DNA of 22,310 nt from Methanomassiliicoccales archaeon PtaB.Bin134 (GTDB taxonomy: Archaea > Thermoplasmatota > Thermoplasmata > Methanomassiliicoccales > UBA472): assembly GCA_002067045.1 (NCBI GenBank), contig MVPZ01000112.1, forward strand, positions 1-22,310. Reading direction: 5' to 3'. Positions 13,641 through 20,268 of the stretch are shown in pieces; positions within the stretch are counted from its first letter, which is position 1; every line of letters begins with the position of its first letter. The notes under the pieces are model-generated. The model worked only from the letters and a program-made list of their open reading frames with translations, was not told where the DNA came from and did no database searches. The position numbers and the translations under genes were made by a program.

Positions 13641-13850
13641 ATGGTTGTTGTGGAACTGACCTTCGGCGTCCCGGATGAGGTCGCTGATGCCGTCAAGAAG
13701 AAGTTCAAGGACGACAAGGACGCACTGCGCGTGACCAAGGCCAACCCGGCCTTCCCGCCGTACTTCGCCGTCGGTGACCCCAGGGCCAAGCCCGAGGAGA
13801 TCACCGTGGACGGGAAGAAGTACTGGGTCTACCGCTGCTTCCAGGGCTGA
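13641..13850 (+). CDS. Unrecognised 69-residue protein, copy 3 of 3
   Basis: The most diverged copy: Val3, Glu13, Ala17, Phe22, Asp24, Asp25 and Thr55 relative to copy 1, so the helix-like segment 12-25 is where variation gathers, with another variable site at 55. The block 26-41, the GDPRAKPEE motif and the tail with Cys66 are fixed in all three. Residues 42-43 (FA) agree with copy 1, not copy 2. Own promoter with the shared operator, hairpin leader, and GGAGG with 7 nt spacing. No clear T-run follows closely; the radical SAM gene begins 109 nt downstream with its own A/T-rich promoter. Function unknown. Confidence 0.9.
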   Translation: MVVVELTFGVPDEVADAVKKKFKDDKDALRVTKANPAFPPYFAVGDPRAKPEEITVDGKKYWVYRCFQG

Positions 13851-13959
13851 ACAGCCCCTAACATCCTTACTATCAAACCCCTTACCGCCCGGTTCCCGGT
13901 CCCCGATACGGGATTATCATTTTACCCTACTCTCTCCTAGGCATCGGAGAGAAGTCCAT

Positions 13960-14910
13960 ATGATCTCCAAATACGTCTTCGGTCCCGTCCCCTCCCGCCG
14001 CTTCGGAAGCTCCCTGGGGGTGAACCCCCTCCCCAGGAAGACCTGCAACTACTCCTGCATCTACTGCCAGTTGGGGCGGACCAGCCGCCTGCAGACCGAG
14101 CGGAAGGTCTTCTTCGACACCGCAGCGGTGGTGGAGGATGTGCGTAGGGCGGTGGAATCGGCCGAGGGGAACATAGACTACATCACCTTCATGGGCGATG
14201 GCGAGCCCACCCTGGCCAAGAACCTGGGGGACATGGCCCTTGGCGTGCGCGAGTTCTGGACGGGGAAGATGGCATTGATCACCAACGGTTCGCTCTTCCA
14301 CCTGGACCAGGTGAGGCAGGACGCCTCGCCCTTCGACGTGGTCTCCCCGACCATCTCCGCCGGGGACGAGCGCACCTTCCGGCGCCTGCACCGGCCCCCG
14401 CGATCCCTGAACGCGGAGATGGTCCTGGACGGGCTGGAGCGTCTGAGGAGGGAGCATCGCGGGGAGGTGTGGGCGGAGATGATGCTGGTGAGCGGGGTCA
14501 ATGATACCCTGCCCTCCCTGCTGAGCATCCGCAAGGCGGTGAGGCGCATCGCACCCGAGAGGCTGTACGTGGCCGTGCCCACCCGTCCTCCCGCGGAGAG
14601 CTGGGTGCTCCCCCCGGACAAGGGCTCCCTGCAGCAGGTCTTCGAGCTGTTCCCGGAAGCGGTGGACATGACCGAACCGGAACAGGGGCCGTTCCTGAGG
14701 AACGAGGAGGAGAGGGAGGCCGAGCTGCTGGAGATAGCCAAGAACCATCCCCTGCGCGAGGACCAGGCCTACGAGATCCTGTCCATGTCCCTGGGTCTGG
14801 AGGGGGCCAGGGATTCCATTCTCCGTCTGGTTGCGGAGGGCCGGCTGAAGGCCACCACCTATTCGGGAAGGACCTACTACTCCGTACCCATCGACGATGA
14901 GAGGGGATAG
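13960..14910 (+). CDS. Radical SAM protein (COG0731-like Fe-S oxidoreductase)
   Basis: 316 residues. The N-terminus FGPVPSRRFGSSLGVNP precedes the radical-SAM cluster motif Cys29-xxx-Cys33-xx-Cys36 (CNYSCIYC). Next come MGDGEPTL (the SAM-binding GGE-like motif), ITNGS, and a C-terminal part with a helical winged-helix-like tail (about 245-316) ending TYSGRTYYSVP. It matches the COG0731-type group related to the wyosine enzyme TYW1 but lacks the flavodoxin part; the substrate is unknown. ATG at 13960 has GGAGAG 8 nt upstream, and an A/T-rich ATTATCATTTTAC (13913-13925) is a likely promoter. The GNAT gene downstream has its own TATA-like box. Confidence 0.88.
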   Translation: MISKYVFGPVPSRRFGSSLGVNPLPRKTCNYSCIYCQLGRTSRLQTERKVFFDTAAVVEDVRRAVESAEGNIDYITFMGDGEPTLAKNLGDMALGVREFWTGKMALITNGSLFHLDQVRQDASPFDVVSPTISAGDERTFRRLHRPPRSLNAEMVLDGLERLRREHRGEVWAEMMLVSGVNDTLPSLLSIRKAVRRIAPERLYVAVPTRPPAESWVLPPDKGSLQQVFELFPEAVDMTEPEQGPFLRNEEEREAELLEIAKNHPLREDQAYEILSMSLGLEGARDSILRLVAEGRLKATTYSGRTYYSVPIDDERG

Positions 14911-14926
14911 GACCAACGCAACCCTT

Positions 14927-14935
14927 GAAATATGG
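14927..14935 (+). promoter_or_regulatory. TATA-like box for the second GNAT gene
   Basis: GAAATATGG is centred about 33 nt before the ATG at 14964, leaving a leader of only a few bases. It lies in the short gap after the radical SAM stop. Confidence 0.4.
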
Positions 14936-14963
14936 TTCGTCGATTCCCTGGCGGGGGTTGCGA

Positions 14964-15437
14964 ATGGTCGAGGTGCGATTGGTGCCCATGGGCAAGAAGG
15001 AGTTCGAGGCCACCCTGGAGGCGGGCATACGCAGGTACGCCGAGGAGAACGTCAAGGTGGGCTACTGGACTCCGGCGGAGGCCCCGCAGCGTTCCCGGGA
15101 GACGCACGAACGTCTGCTGCCCCAGGGGCTGCGCACCGAGGGCCACCACTTCTACCGGGCCCTGGACGCCGCGGACGATCGGCCGGTCGGGCATCTCTGG
15201 CTGAGGGTGGAGCCGGGCGACGATCGCAAGGGCTTCATCTTCGACGTGTTCATCGAGGAGGCCGACCGGGGAAAGGGCTACGGACGGGGAATGATGGTGG
15301 CCCTGGAGGCCAAGGCCCGGCGCATGAAGCTGAGCTCTCTGGCCCTGCATGTCTTCTATTACAACGAGGCGGCCATTCACCTCTACTCCTCGCTGGGCTA
15401 CGAGATAAAGAGCATGAACATGCTGAAGGAGCTGTAG
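14964..15437 (+). CDS. GNAT-family N-acetyltransferase
   Basis: 157 residues, one GNAT domain: strand FIFDVFIEE, the acetyl-CoA loop RGKGYGRG (102-109), then a helix (MMVALEAKAR), and the closing LHVFYYNEAAIHLYSSLGY, which carries the N-x-x-A-x-x-L-Y-x-x-x-G-[FY] pattern. Predicted cytosolic acyltransferase of unknown acceptor, resembling RimI-like enzymes. ATG at 14964 is favoured over a TTG at 14925 because the TATA-like box lies between them. It converges with the next minus-strand gene with only three bases between the stops. Confidence 0.88.
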   Translation: MVEVRLVPMGKKEFEATLEAGIRRYAEENVKVGYWTPAEAPQRSRETHERLLPQGLRTEGHHFYRALDAADDRPVGHLWLRVEPGDDRKGFIFDVFIEEADRGKGYGRGMMVALEAKARRMKLSSLALHVFYYNEAAIHLYSSLGYEIKSMNMLKEL

Positions 15438-15440
15438 CCC

Positions 15441-15725
15441 TCAGACCTGCTTGAGCTCCTTGAACTGCCAGCCCATGATCATCACGAACTCGTTCCAGAG
15501 GTCCTTGGACCGGTCCCGGTACTGCGAGCCGAACATGAGCTGGCAATCGAAGTCCTTGGAATCGTCCATGACCACCACGTGGTCGTACCTCCAGCTCTCC
15601 ATCATCAGGTAGGCGATGAGGGCGGCGAAGGGGTGGGTGGTGGGGTCCGCGGCGTCCAGCGGCAGCCCCTCGGGGATAACGTATTCCTTCGTGGTGTGGT
15701 TGAACAGTCCGTATCTAACTCCCAT
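15441..15725 (-). CDS. Hypothetical 94-residue protein
   Basis: Not recognised. 94 residues, mixed alpha/beta, with a Trp/Met-rich second half (MMESWRYDHVVVMDDSKDFDCQ and WNEFVMIMGWQF). No membrane segment or signal peptide. Real-gene signs are codon usage like its neighbours, a strong archaeal Shine-Dalgarno GGTGAT just before ATGCCCCATG at the start, and a TATA-like ACAATAGG about 30 nt upstream (complement of 15752-15758). Monocistronic, converging with the GNAT gene. Confidence 0.75.
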   Translation of the reverse strand: MGVRYGLFNHTTKEYVIPEGLPLDAADPTTHPFAALIAYLMMESWRYDHVVVMDDSKDFDCQLMFGSQYRDRSKDLWNEFVMIMGWQFKELKQV

Positions 15726-15758
15726 GGGGCATCACCGTTCCACTGAACTACCTATTGT

Positions 15759-15966
15759 CCTTCAAGGCATGTAATCCTTTCCTCGGGCGCCTCCAGCGTT
15801 TGAGTTCGGAGCGGGCCTCAACGGATCGGTTGAAGGATCGAGCGTTTTTCGGGACGGACCCGCTCGTTTCCGGTCCCTTGTTGGAACATGACCATAAGCG
15901 GCCCGCCCGCATGCCCTTTTTCGCGAGGAACGGGCCGGGCCCGTGAACGCAGGAACGGATGTGAAT
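15759..15966. other. Intergenic region with two possible stems
   Basis: No gene is seen on either strand. Two stems can form: CGAGC (15839-15843) with GCTCG (15862-15866), enclosing GGG/CCC, and GGCCCG (15900-15905) with CGGGCC (15931-15936). The second ends about 30 nt before the start of the membrane protein. Whether either is transcribed cannot be told. Confidence 0.35.
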
Positions 15967-16392
15967 ATGGTAATGTTCAGCTTGGAGACGGTAAGGACGG
16001 GATTGATGGCCGGGGCCCTGGTGGCCCTCCTGAGCAGTGTGCTCATACTGGTCCTCAGCGGCTACGTGGTGCAGCAGGCCAGGGACCTGGGCGAGTCATT
16101 CGGGGACCAGCAGGGCCTGCTCCTGCGGTGGATCGGAACATGGGTAGCAGTATCGATGGTCTTCGGGGTGATATGTGCCCTGGGGTTCGCATACGTCTCC
16201 TCGAACTTCGGCTGGGGGGTCCGGGAGCCGCTGCTGCTAGCCATCGGCCTGGCGGCAGCGCTGACCGTCCTGGCCTACCTGCCGCTGTTCGAGTTCAGCC
16301 GCTTCGCCCCCTACGCCCACCTGTACTCGGCGCTGAACTTCGCCTTCGCCCTGGGGTTCGGGTACGCCGTGCCGAAGTTGGCCGGGGCGTGA
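15967..16392 (+). CDS. Small four-TM membrane protein, unknown
   Basis: 141 residues from ATG 15967 (a GTG at 15943 would add 8). Four predicted membrane helices at about 11-33, 54-76, 85-106 and 116-137, with a polar loop after the first (QQARDLGESFGDQQ). Few charged residues lie in the helices; there is no motif I can name. Likely a plasma-membrane protein. ATG is preferred because a purine-rich GGATGTGA lies just upstream. The next gene starts three bases after its stop, so the two are probably one operon. Confidence 0.72.
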   Translation: MVMFSLETVRTGLMAGALVALLSSVLILVLSGYVVQQARDLGESFGDQQGLLLRWIGTWVAVSMVFGVICALGFAYVSSNFGWGVREPLLLAIGLAAALTVLAYLPLFEFSRFAPYAHLYSALNFAFALGFGYAVPKLAGA

Positions 16393-16395
16393 GGG

Positions 16396-16680
16396 ATGGC
16401 CCCGGAGGAGGAGAGGTACGAGCTGGTGCGGCAAGGGTCAGGATACCGCCTGGGGCTGGTGATGACGGGGGCAGGTCCGCCAGTCGTGGAGCTCCTGCTC
16501 CATCTTCCCAGCATCCCGGGGCAGGCGGAGGGGGTGCGGTCCCTGGAGGTGCTGGTCGAGAACGGCTACCAGCTGTTCTTCGGCGATGACGGCTGGATCG
16601 CCGCCACCAAGGTCCTGCAGGAAATGGACGACGAGCTCTCAGCTCTCGAACGATTGATGCGCCAGTCAGGGATGGACTGA
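16396..16680 (+). CDS. Hypothetical 94-residue protein coupled to the membrane protein
   Basis: Not recognised. 94 residues: a beta-rich first part (YELVRQGSGYRLGLVMTG, VVELLLHLPS), a strand pair around NGYQLFFGDDGW, and a C-terminal amphipathic helix (KVLQEMDDELSALERLM). Soluble, with no Cys. Starts three bases after the stop of the four-TM protein, with GTGAGGG ahead of the ATG, so the pair is probably made and perhaps acts together. Ends three bases before the stop of the opposing Lrp-like gene. Confidence 0.7.
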   Translation: MAPEEERYELVRQGSGYRLGLVMTGAGPPVVELLLHLPSIPGQAEGVRSLEVLVENGYQLFFGDDGWIAATKVLQEMDDELSALERLMRQSGMD

Positions 16681-16683
16681 GGT

Positions 16684-17583
16684 TCAGGCCATCCTGTCCA
16701 CCCAGGTGCTGAAGCTGCGCTTGCGCAGGAGGACATGATTGACAACATCCTGCACCTGGGGGCGCAGCTCCGTCTCCATGTCCGATTGCTCGGCGAGGGT
16801 CCTGGACCACACCAGCATCGGCAGCACCTCAGGAAGGTTCCCGTAGCTTCCGAAAAGGAGCACCCGCGGACCATACCGGTCCGCGATCTCCTTTGCCAGG
16901 GCCAGCCGGTCGGTGCCCGGCCGCACCCTCATCCAAAGGAGGGACACGATGCCGGGCATCCTGCCCGGGTAGAGGTCCACGGTCAGGTCGATGAGCCTGT
17001 CGTCCATCAGCCGTTGCAGTCTCCTCCGGGCAGTGGAGGAGGCTATCCTCAGCTCCAGGGCGATCTCCTCTACAGGCCTCCTGGCGTCGTCCCTCAGGGC
17101 GGCGATGATCCTCCGGTCCAGAGGGGTGAGGGAGTGGTCCGCGCCGCCCCCCTGTCCCACGGTGGTGTCCCCCACCTTGCCCAGGGACAGGATGCCCACG
17201 GTCGGATCGCGCATCCCCGCGCGCTCACTCACCCGTTCCACGTAGCCGCCCAGCTCCGAGACGCTGCGGAGCGAACCGGAGATGAAGAACGTCCGGCCGC
17301 TGGAAGCGTAGATGGTCGAGACCCGGTCATCCTCCTTCAGACGCTCGGACAGGATATCGAGGTCCGTCTCCCCGGCAACGCCCAGCATATCCACGCTCAC
17401 CGCGCCCAGGCTCTCCGCGGACACCCCGGCCCTGAAAGCGCCTAGTACTCCGGCGTCCACGAGATCCTGCACCCTGCGATGAACCGCCTGGACGCTGATG
17501 CCCAACCGATCGGCCATGTCCCGGTAGGGCGTCCTGGCGTTCTGTATCAATAACACGCAGATGCGCAGGTCCGTCTCGTCCAT
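16684..17583 (-). CDS. Lrp/AsnC-type regulator with two HTH-sensor modules
   Basis: 299 residues, about twice the usual Lrp length. An AsnC-type winged helix at about 4-50 (RDMADRLGISVQAVHRRVQDL) is followed by a RAM-like ligand or dimer domain; a second winged helix at 153-203 (PVEEIALELRIASSTARRRLQRL) is followed by another RAM-like domain. Such double-module archaeal regulators probably mimic an Lrp dimer in one chain; the ligand is often an amino acid. Starts at ATG 17583, 28 nt after a TATA-like GATTAATAC, and also has GGGGAGG directly before the start. Divergent from the CxxCxxCC protein, so it may control both. Confidence 0.88.
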   Translation of the reverse strand: MDETDLRICVLLIQNARTPYRDMADRLGISVQAVHRRVQDLVDAGVLGAFRAGVSAESLGAVSVDMLGVAGETDLDILSERLKEDDRVSTIYASSGRTFFISGSLRSVSELGGYVERVSERAGMRDPTVGILSLGKVGDTTVGQGGGADHSLTPLDRRIIAALRDDARRPVEEIALELRIASSTARRRLQRLMDDRLIDLTVDLYPGRMPGIVSLLWMRVRPGTDRLALAKEIADRYGPRVLLFGSYGNLPEVLPMLVWSRTLAEQSDMETELRPQVQDVVNHVLLRKRSFSTWVDRMA

Positions 17584-17606
17584 CCTCCCCTTTGATGGTT
17601 TCCGCC

Positions 17607-17643
17607 GTATTAATCGAAATCGGAGGATGGTGAAGCTTAATCT
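17607..17643. promoter_or_regulatory. Two divergent TATA-like boxes
   Basis: GATTAATAC (minus strand, 17607-17615) is centred 28 nt from the Lrp-like start at 17583, and GCTTAATCT (plus strand, 17635-17643) is centred 28 nt from ATG 17667. About 20 bp lie between them, so a regulator bound here could act on both genes. Confidence 0.55.
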
Positions 17644-17666
17644 ATGACCCGACGATTCCGGACCGT

Positions 17667-18044
17667 ATGCGCTGCACCCATTGCACCAAGTGCTGCCTGG
17701 ACACCCGCATGGAGCTGTGCAGGGCCGACCGGGTCCGCCTGGTCCGGAAGGGGTACCGGGAGGAGGACTTCTGCTTCCGGGGGGAGGACGGCATCTACCG
17801 CCTCAGGAACGTGGACGGGCACTGCTTCTTCTTCGATCCCTCGTCCGGAAGGTGCCGGGAGTACGCCGCCCGGCCGCTGGGCTGCAGCATATATCCGGTG
17901 AACCTCACCGAGGACGGGGAGGTGGTGCTCGACGACCTCTGCCCGGAAGGCAGATCGCTCAGCGCGGAGGAGCGCGAGGAGAAGGGCAGGAGATTGAAGC
18001 GCCTTCTGGAGACCATCGACGCCGAGGCGGCGAAAGGGCCCTGA
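17667..18044 (+). CDS. YkgJ-type CxxCxxCC cysteine-cluster protein
   Basis: 125 residues. Starts with Cys3-xx-Cys6-xx-Cys9-Cys10, the mark of the CxxCxxCC (YkgJ, PF03692-type) family thought to bind zinc or an Fe-S cluster. Further conserved Cys are seen at 18, 36, 53 (GHCFFFD), 63 (RCREY), 73 (LGCSIYP) and 92. The pattern C-x(9)-C-x(9)-C around RPLGCSIYP is typical. C-terminal helix is charged. Role uncertain; proposed as metal or cluster carrier. ATG 17667 is 28 nt after a TATA-like box (leaderless). Confidence 0.85.
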   Translation: MRCTHCTKCCLDTRMELCRADRVRLVRKGYREEDFCFRGEDGIYRLRNVDGHCFFFDPSSGRCREYAARPLGCSIYPVNLTEDGEVVLDDLCPEGRSLSAEEREEKGRRLKRLLETIDAEAAKGP

Positions 18045-18093
18045 GGCGAGCGTGTTGCAAGATCCCTCCATCAAAGGGCCGATGGGATGAGGT

Positions 18094-18696
18094 TCAATCG
18101 GCCAGGGCCTCGCCAACATCCACCCCATGCTCCTCCAGCTCCTTCTGGAGGCTGTGGAAGCGGTCCATCAGCTTGTTCATGACATCCCGGTCGAAGCTGC
18201 CGTCGGTGATGATCCTCTCGAACTGGTCCAGCACCTCGCCGATGGAGAACAGCCTGCGGAACTCGCACATGGTGCGCTCGTCCATGCCCGTCTCCATGCC
18301 CATCCTGACGATGTTCTCCCTGACGCTGACCCTGTCCAGCAGGTCGTTCACCGAGGAGATGAGGTTCTTCATGGCGAAGGGCTTCATGAAGTACCCCTCG
18401 AAGAGCATGCCGTACCTGGACACCTCGCTCATGGTGGGGTACTTGCCGGTGAGCATCAGCACCGGGATGGAGCAGAAGTCCATGTTCTCCCTTATCCTGT
18501 TCAGGGTCTGCCAGCCGTCCATGGGGGACATCATTATGTCCAGAAGTATGAGGTCAGGGAAAAGACCCTCGTCCAGCAGCCGAAGGCAGTCCTCGCCGGA
18601 GGTGGCCATGACCGTCTCGAAACCGGAGAAGCTGAGCATGTCCGAGAGCACCTGCGCCAATCCCTCATCATCATCCACGCAAAGCACATTGGTCAT
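18094..18696 (-). CDS. Response regulator with unrecognised helical output region
   Basis: 200 residues. REC domain at about 1-120 with acidic pocket Asp8-Asp10, phospho-acceptor Asp53 in LLDIMM, Thr83 and Lys105 (MKPF). Residues 120-200 are helical with no DNA-binding motif, containing a region FRRLFSIGEVLDQFERIITDGSFD, and may contact a partner protein. Starts one base after the stop of the REC-PAS gene (TGA-G-ATG), so it is co-translated. Last gene of the signalling operon. Confidence 0.9.
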   Translation of the reverse strand: MTNVLCVDDDEGLAQVLSDMLSFSGFETVMATSGEDCLRLLDEGLFPDLILLDIMMSPMDGWQTLNRIRENMDFCSIPVLMLTGKYPTMSEVSRYGMLFEGYFMKPFAMKNLISSVNDLLDRVSVRENIVRMGMETGMDERTMCEFRRLFSIGEVLDQFERIITDGSFDRDVMNKLMDRFHSLQKELEEHGVDVGEALAD

Positions 18697-18697
18697 C

Positions 18698-19834
18698 TCA
18701 CTTCCCCCCGCTTACGATGTCGTACCGCCTCATGAACTCGCGGACCTTGCTCGATTCTATCCAGCCGCGGTCCACCTGCCTCACGATGTCGTCTATCCTC
18801 TCCACCGCCCGCATCATGGCCTGGGCGTTTTGGTCCTTGCACCCGTCCTTGGACAGCAATCCCACGATGATGGCCAGCGGGTTCCTTATCTGGTCGTTCA
18901 GGGTGGCCAGCTGCTCAAGGTTCCTCTCTATCTGGCGCAGGGACTTGCGTTCCATCTCCCTCAGCGCCTTGCGTTCGGAGATGTCGCTGGTGAACATGAG
19001 GAAGTATTCTATGTTCCCGCTGGTGTCCGTTATGGTGTCGATCTTGGTGGAGGACCAGACCTGAACCCCGTCGGACCTTGTGAACGGATGTTCCCTGGAG
19101 CATACCTGGGTCTGCCCCTTTCTGAGCATCTCCACGCACGAGGACATCCTCTCCCGGTCCTCCGCGGGCAGCAGCTGGGTGAGGTCCTTGAGCACCAGCT
19201 CCTGTTCCAGTATCCCCAGCATGCGGCATAGTTCGAAGTTGGCGTACCGAAATCGTAGCTTGGGGTCCAGCATGGCGATGCCCAGGGCATCGCTCTCGAA
19301 GACCTTGCGGAAGCGCTCCTCGCTCTCCCGCAGGGCGGCCTCCAGGGCCTTGCGGTTCACCAGCTCCTCCTCCAGCTCCATGACCTTCTTCTCCAGCTTG
19401 CGGAAGAGGACCGCGTTGTACTCCTGTAGGACCTGCATATCGGTGCTGGTGGAGGTCTTGGCCTTCCTCCTGTCCAGGACGTCGTGGAGGGCGGTCATCA
19501 GGTCCTCGGGCCGCATTGGCTTTACGAGGAACCTGTCCGCACCCAGGCTCAGGGCGAACGACTCGTCCTGGGAATCGGTGTAGGTGGCGGTGTAGAACAC
19601 GAAAGGTATCTTGGAGAGCCTCTCATCGGCCATCCAGTTCTGGCACAGGCGGAAGCCGTCCATGACCGGCATCAGGATGTCGGCCACGATCAGGTCCGGC
19701 GGCTCCTTCCGGGCCACGGACAGGGCCTCATCGCCGTTGACTGCCTTCAGCACCCCCCATCCATTCCCCTTCAGGACCGCCTCCAGCATGTAAAGGTTCT
19801 GCGGGTTGTCATCGACGATCAGCACCTTGGTCAT
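18698..19834 (-). CDS. REC-PAS signalling protein with DHp-like tail lacking the His
   Basis: 378 residues. REC at 1-122 (Asp8, Asp9, Asp52, Thr82, Lys105 present), a coiled coil at about 135-172, PAS at 173-288 (ending FTSDISERKALREMER), then a DHp-like helix pair at 297-370. In place of the H-E-x-R-N-P-L phospho-acceptor box it reads D314-Q-I-R-N-P-L, and no HATPase domain follows. It therefore cannot act as an autokinase in the normal way; it may receive phosphate at Asp52 from the operon's kinase and use PAS and the helices for sensing and dimerisation. Starts 12 nt after the previous stop. Confidence 0.9.
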   Translation of the reverse strand: MTKVLIVDDNPQNLYMLEAVLKGNGWGVLKAVNGDEALSVARKEPPDLIVADILMPVMDGFRLCQNWMADERLSKIPFVFYTATYTDSQDESFALSLGADRFLVKPMRPEDLMTALHDVLDRRKAKTSTSTDMQVLQEYNAVLFRKLEKKVMELEEELVNRKALEAALRESEERFRKVFESDALGIAMLDPKLRFRYANFELCRMLGILEQELVLKDLTQLLPAEDRERMSSCVEMLRKGQTQVCSREHPFTRSDGVQVWSSTKIDTITDTSGNIEYFLMFTSDISERKALREMERKSLRQIERNLEQLATLNDQIRNPLAIIVGLLSKDGCKDQNAQAMMRAVERIDDIVRQVDRGWIESSKVREFMRRYDIVSGGK

Positions 19835-19846
19835 CGTTTGGGCTCC

Positions 19847-20227
19847 TCATTCCATTCCCGGACCGACGTAGGCCGCGATCTGCTCGGAGAAGGTGCTTGG
19901 CTTTATGGGCTTCTCGATGTACCCGTCGCAGCCGGAGGCCAGGGCCTTCTCCCTATCGCCGGGCATGGCGTACGAGGTCAGCGCCACCATGGGCGTTTTT
20001 TCAGTCTCCGGCAGTCTCCTAAGCTCCCTGGCTATGGTGTATCCGTCCATCACCGGGAGCTGTATGTCCAGGAGGATCATGTCAGGTTTGAGGGTCTGGG
20101 CCATCTCCAATCCCTCGCGGCCGTCCCTCGCTCTAGTGACGGAGTAGCCCTTGGCCTTCAGGATGTATTCGACCAGGTAGAAGTTCTGGTCGTTGTCTTC
20201 GATATAAAGGATCCGTGTTGGCCTCAT
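19847..20227 (-). CDS. Single-domain response regulator (REC only)
   Basis: 126 residues, one REC domain with an almost CheY/DivK-like layout: Glu10-Asp11, phospho-acceptor Asp54 in LLDIQLPVMDG, Thr84 (ALTSYAM) and Lys106 (EKPI). No output domain, so it probably relays phosphate or controls a partner by binding. It lies 41 nt behind the kinase gene and ahead of the REC-PAS gene in one operon. Confidence 0.93.
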   Translation of the reverse strand: MRPTRILYIEDNDQNFYLVEYILKAKGYSVTRARDGREGLEMAQTLKPDMILLDIQLPVMDGYTIARELRRLPETEKTPMVALTSYAMPGDREKALASGCDGYIEKPIKPSTFSEQIAAYVGPGME

Positions 20228-20268
20228 CGGAAAGCTCCCCGCATTTCATTTTCTTTCAAGCTCATAAA

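Noticed and set aside
12631..13850. CRISPR-like array
   Set aside because: There are only three units of over 400 bp with coding content; the repeats are promoters and genes, not short repeat-spacer units.
13774..13959. Upstream extension of the radical SAM frame into copy 3
   Set aside because: It overlaps the third 69-residue gene in another frame; ATG 13960 has a ribosome site and the family N-terminus.
14897..15454. Alternative 185-codon frame over the second GNAT gene
   Set aside because: The other frame carries all GNAT motifs; this one is Gly/Arg-rich shadow sequence.
15839..15866. Small RNA or tRNA gene
   Set aside because: No cloverleaf, T-loop or promoter is seen; the stem may be chance in GC-rich DNA.
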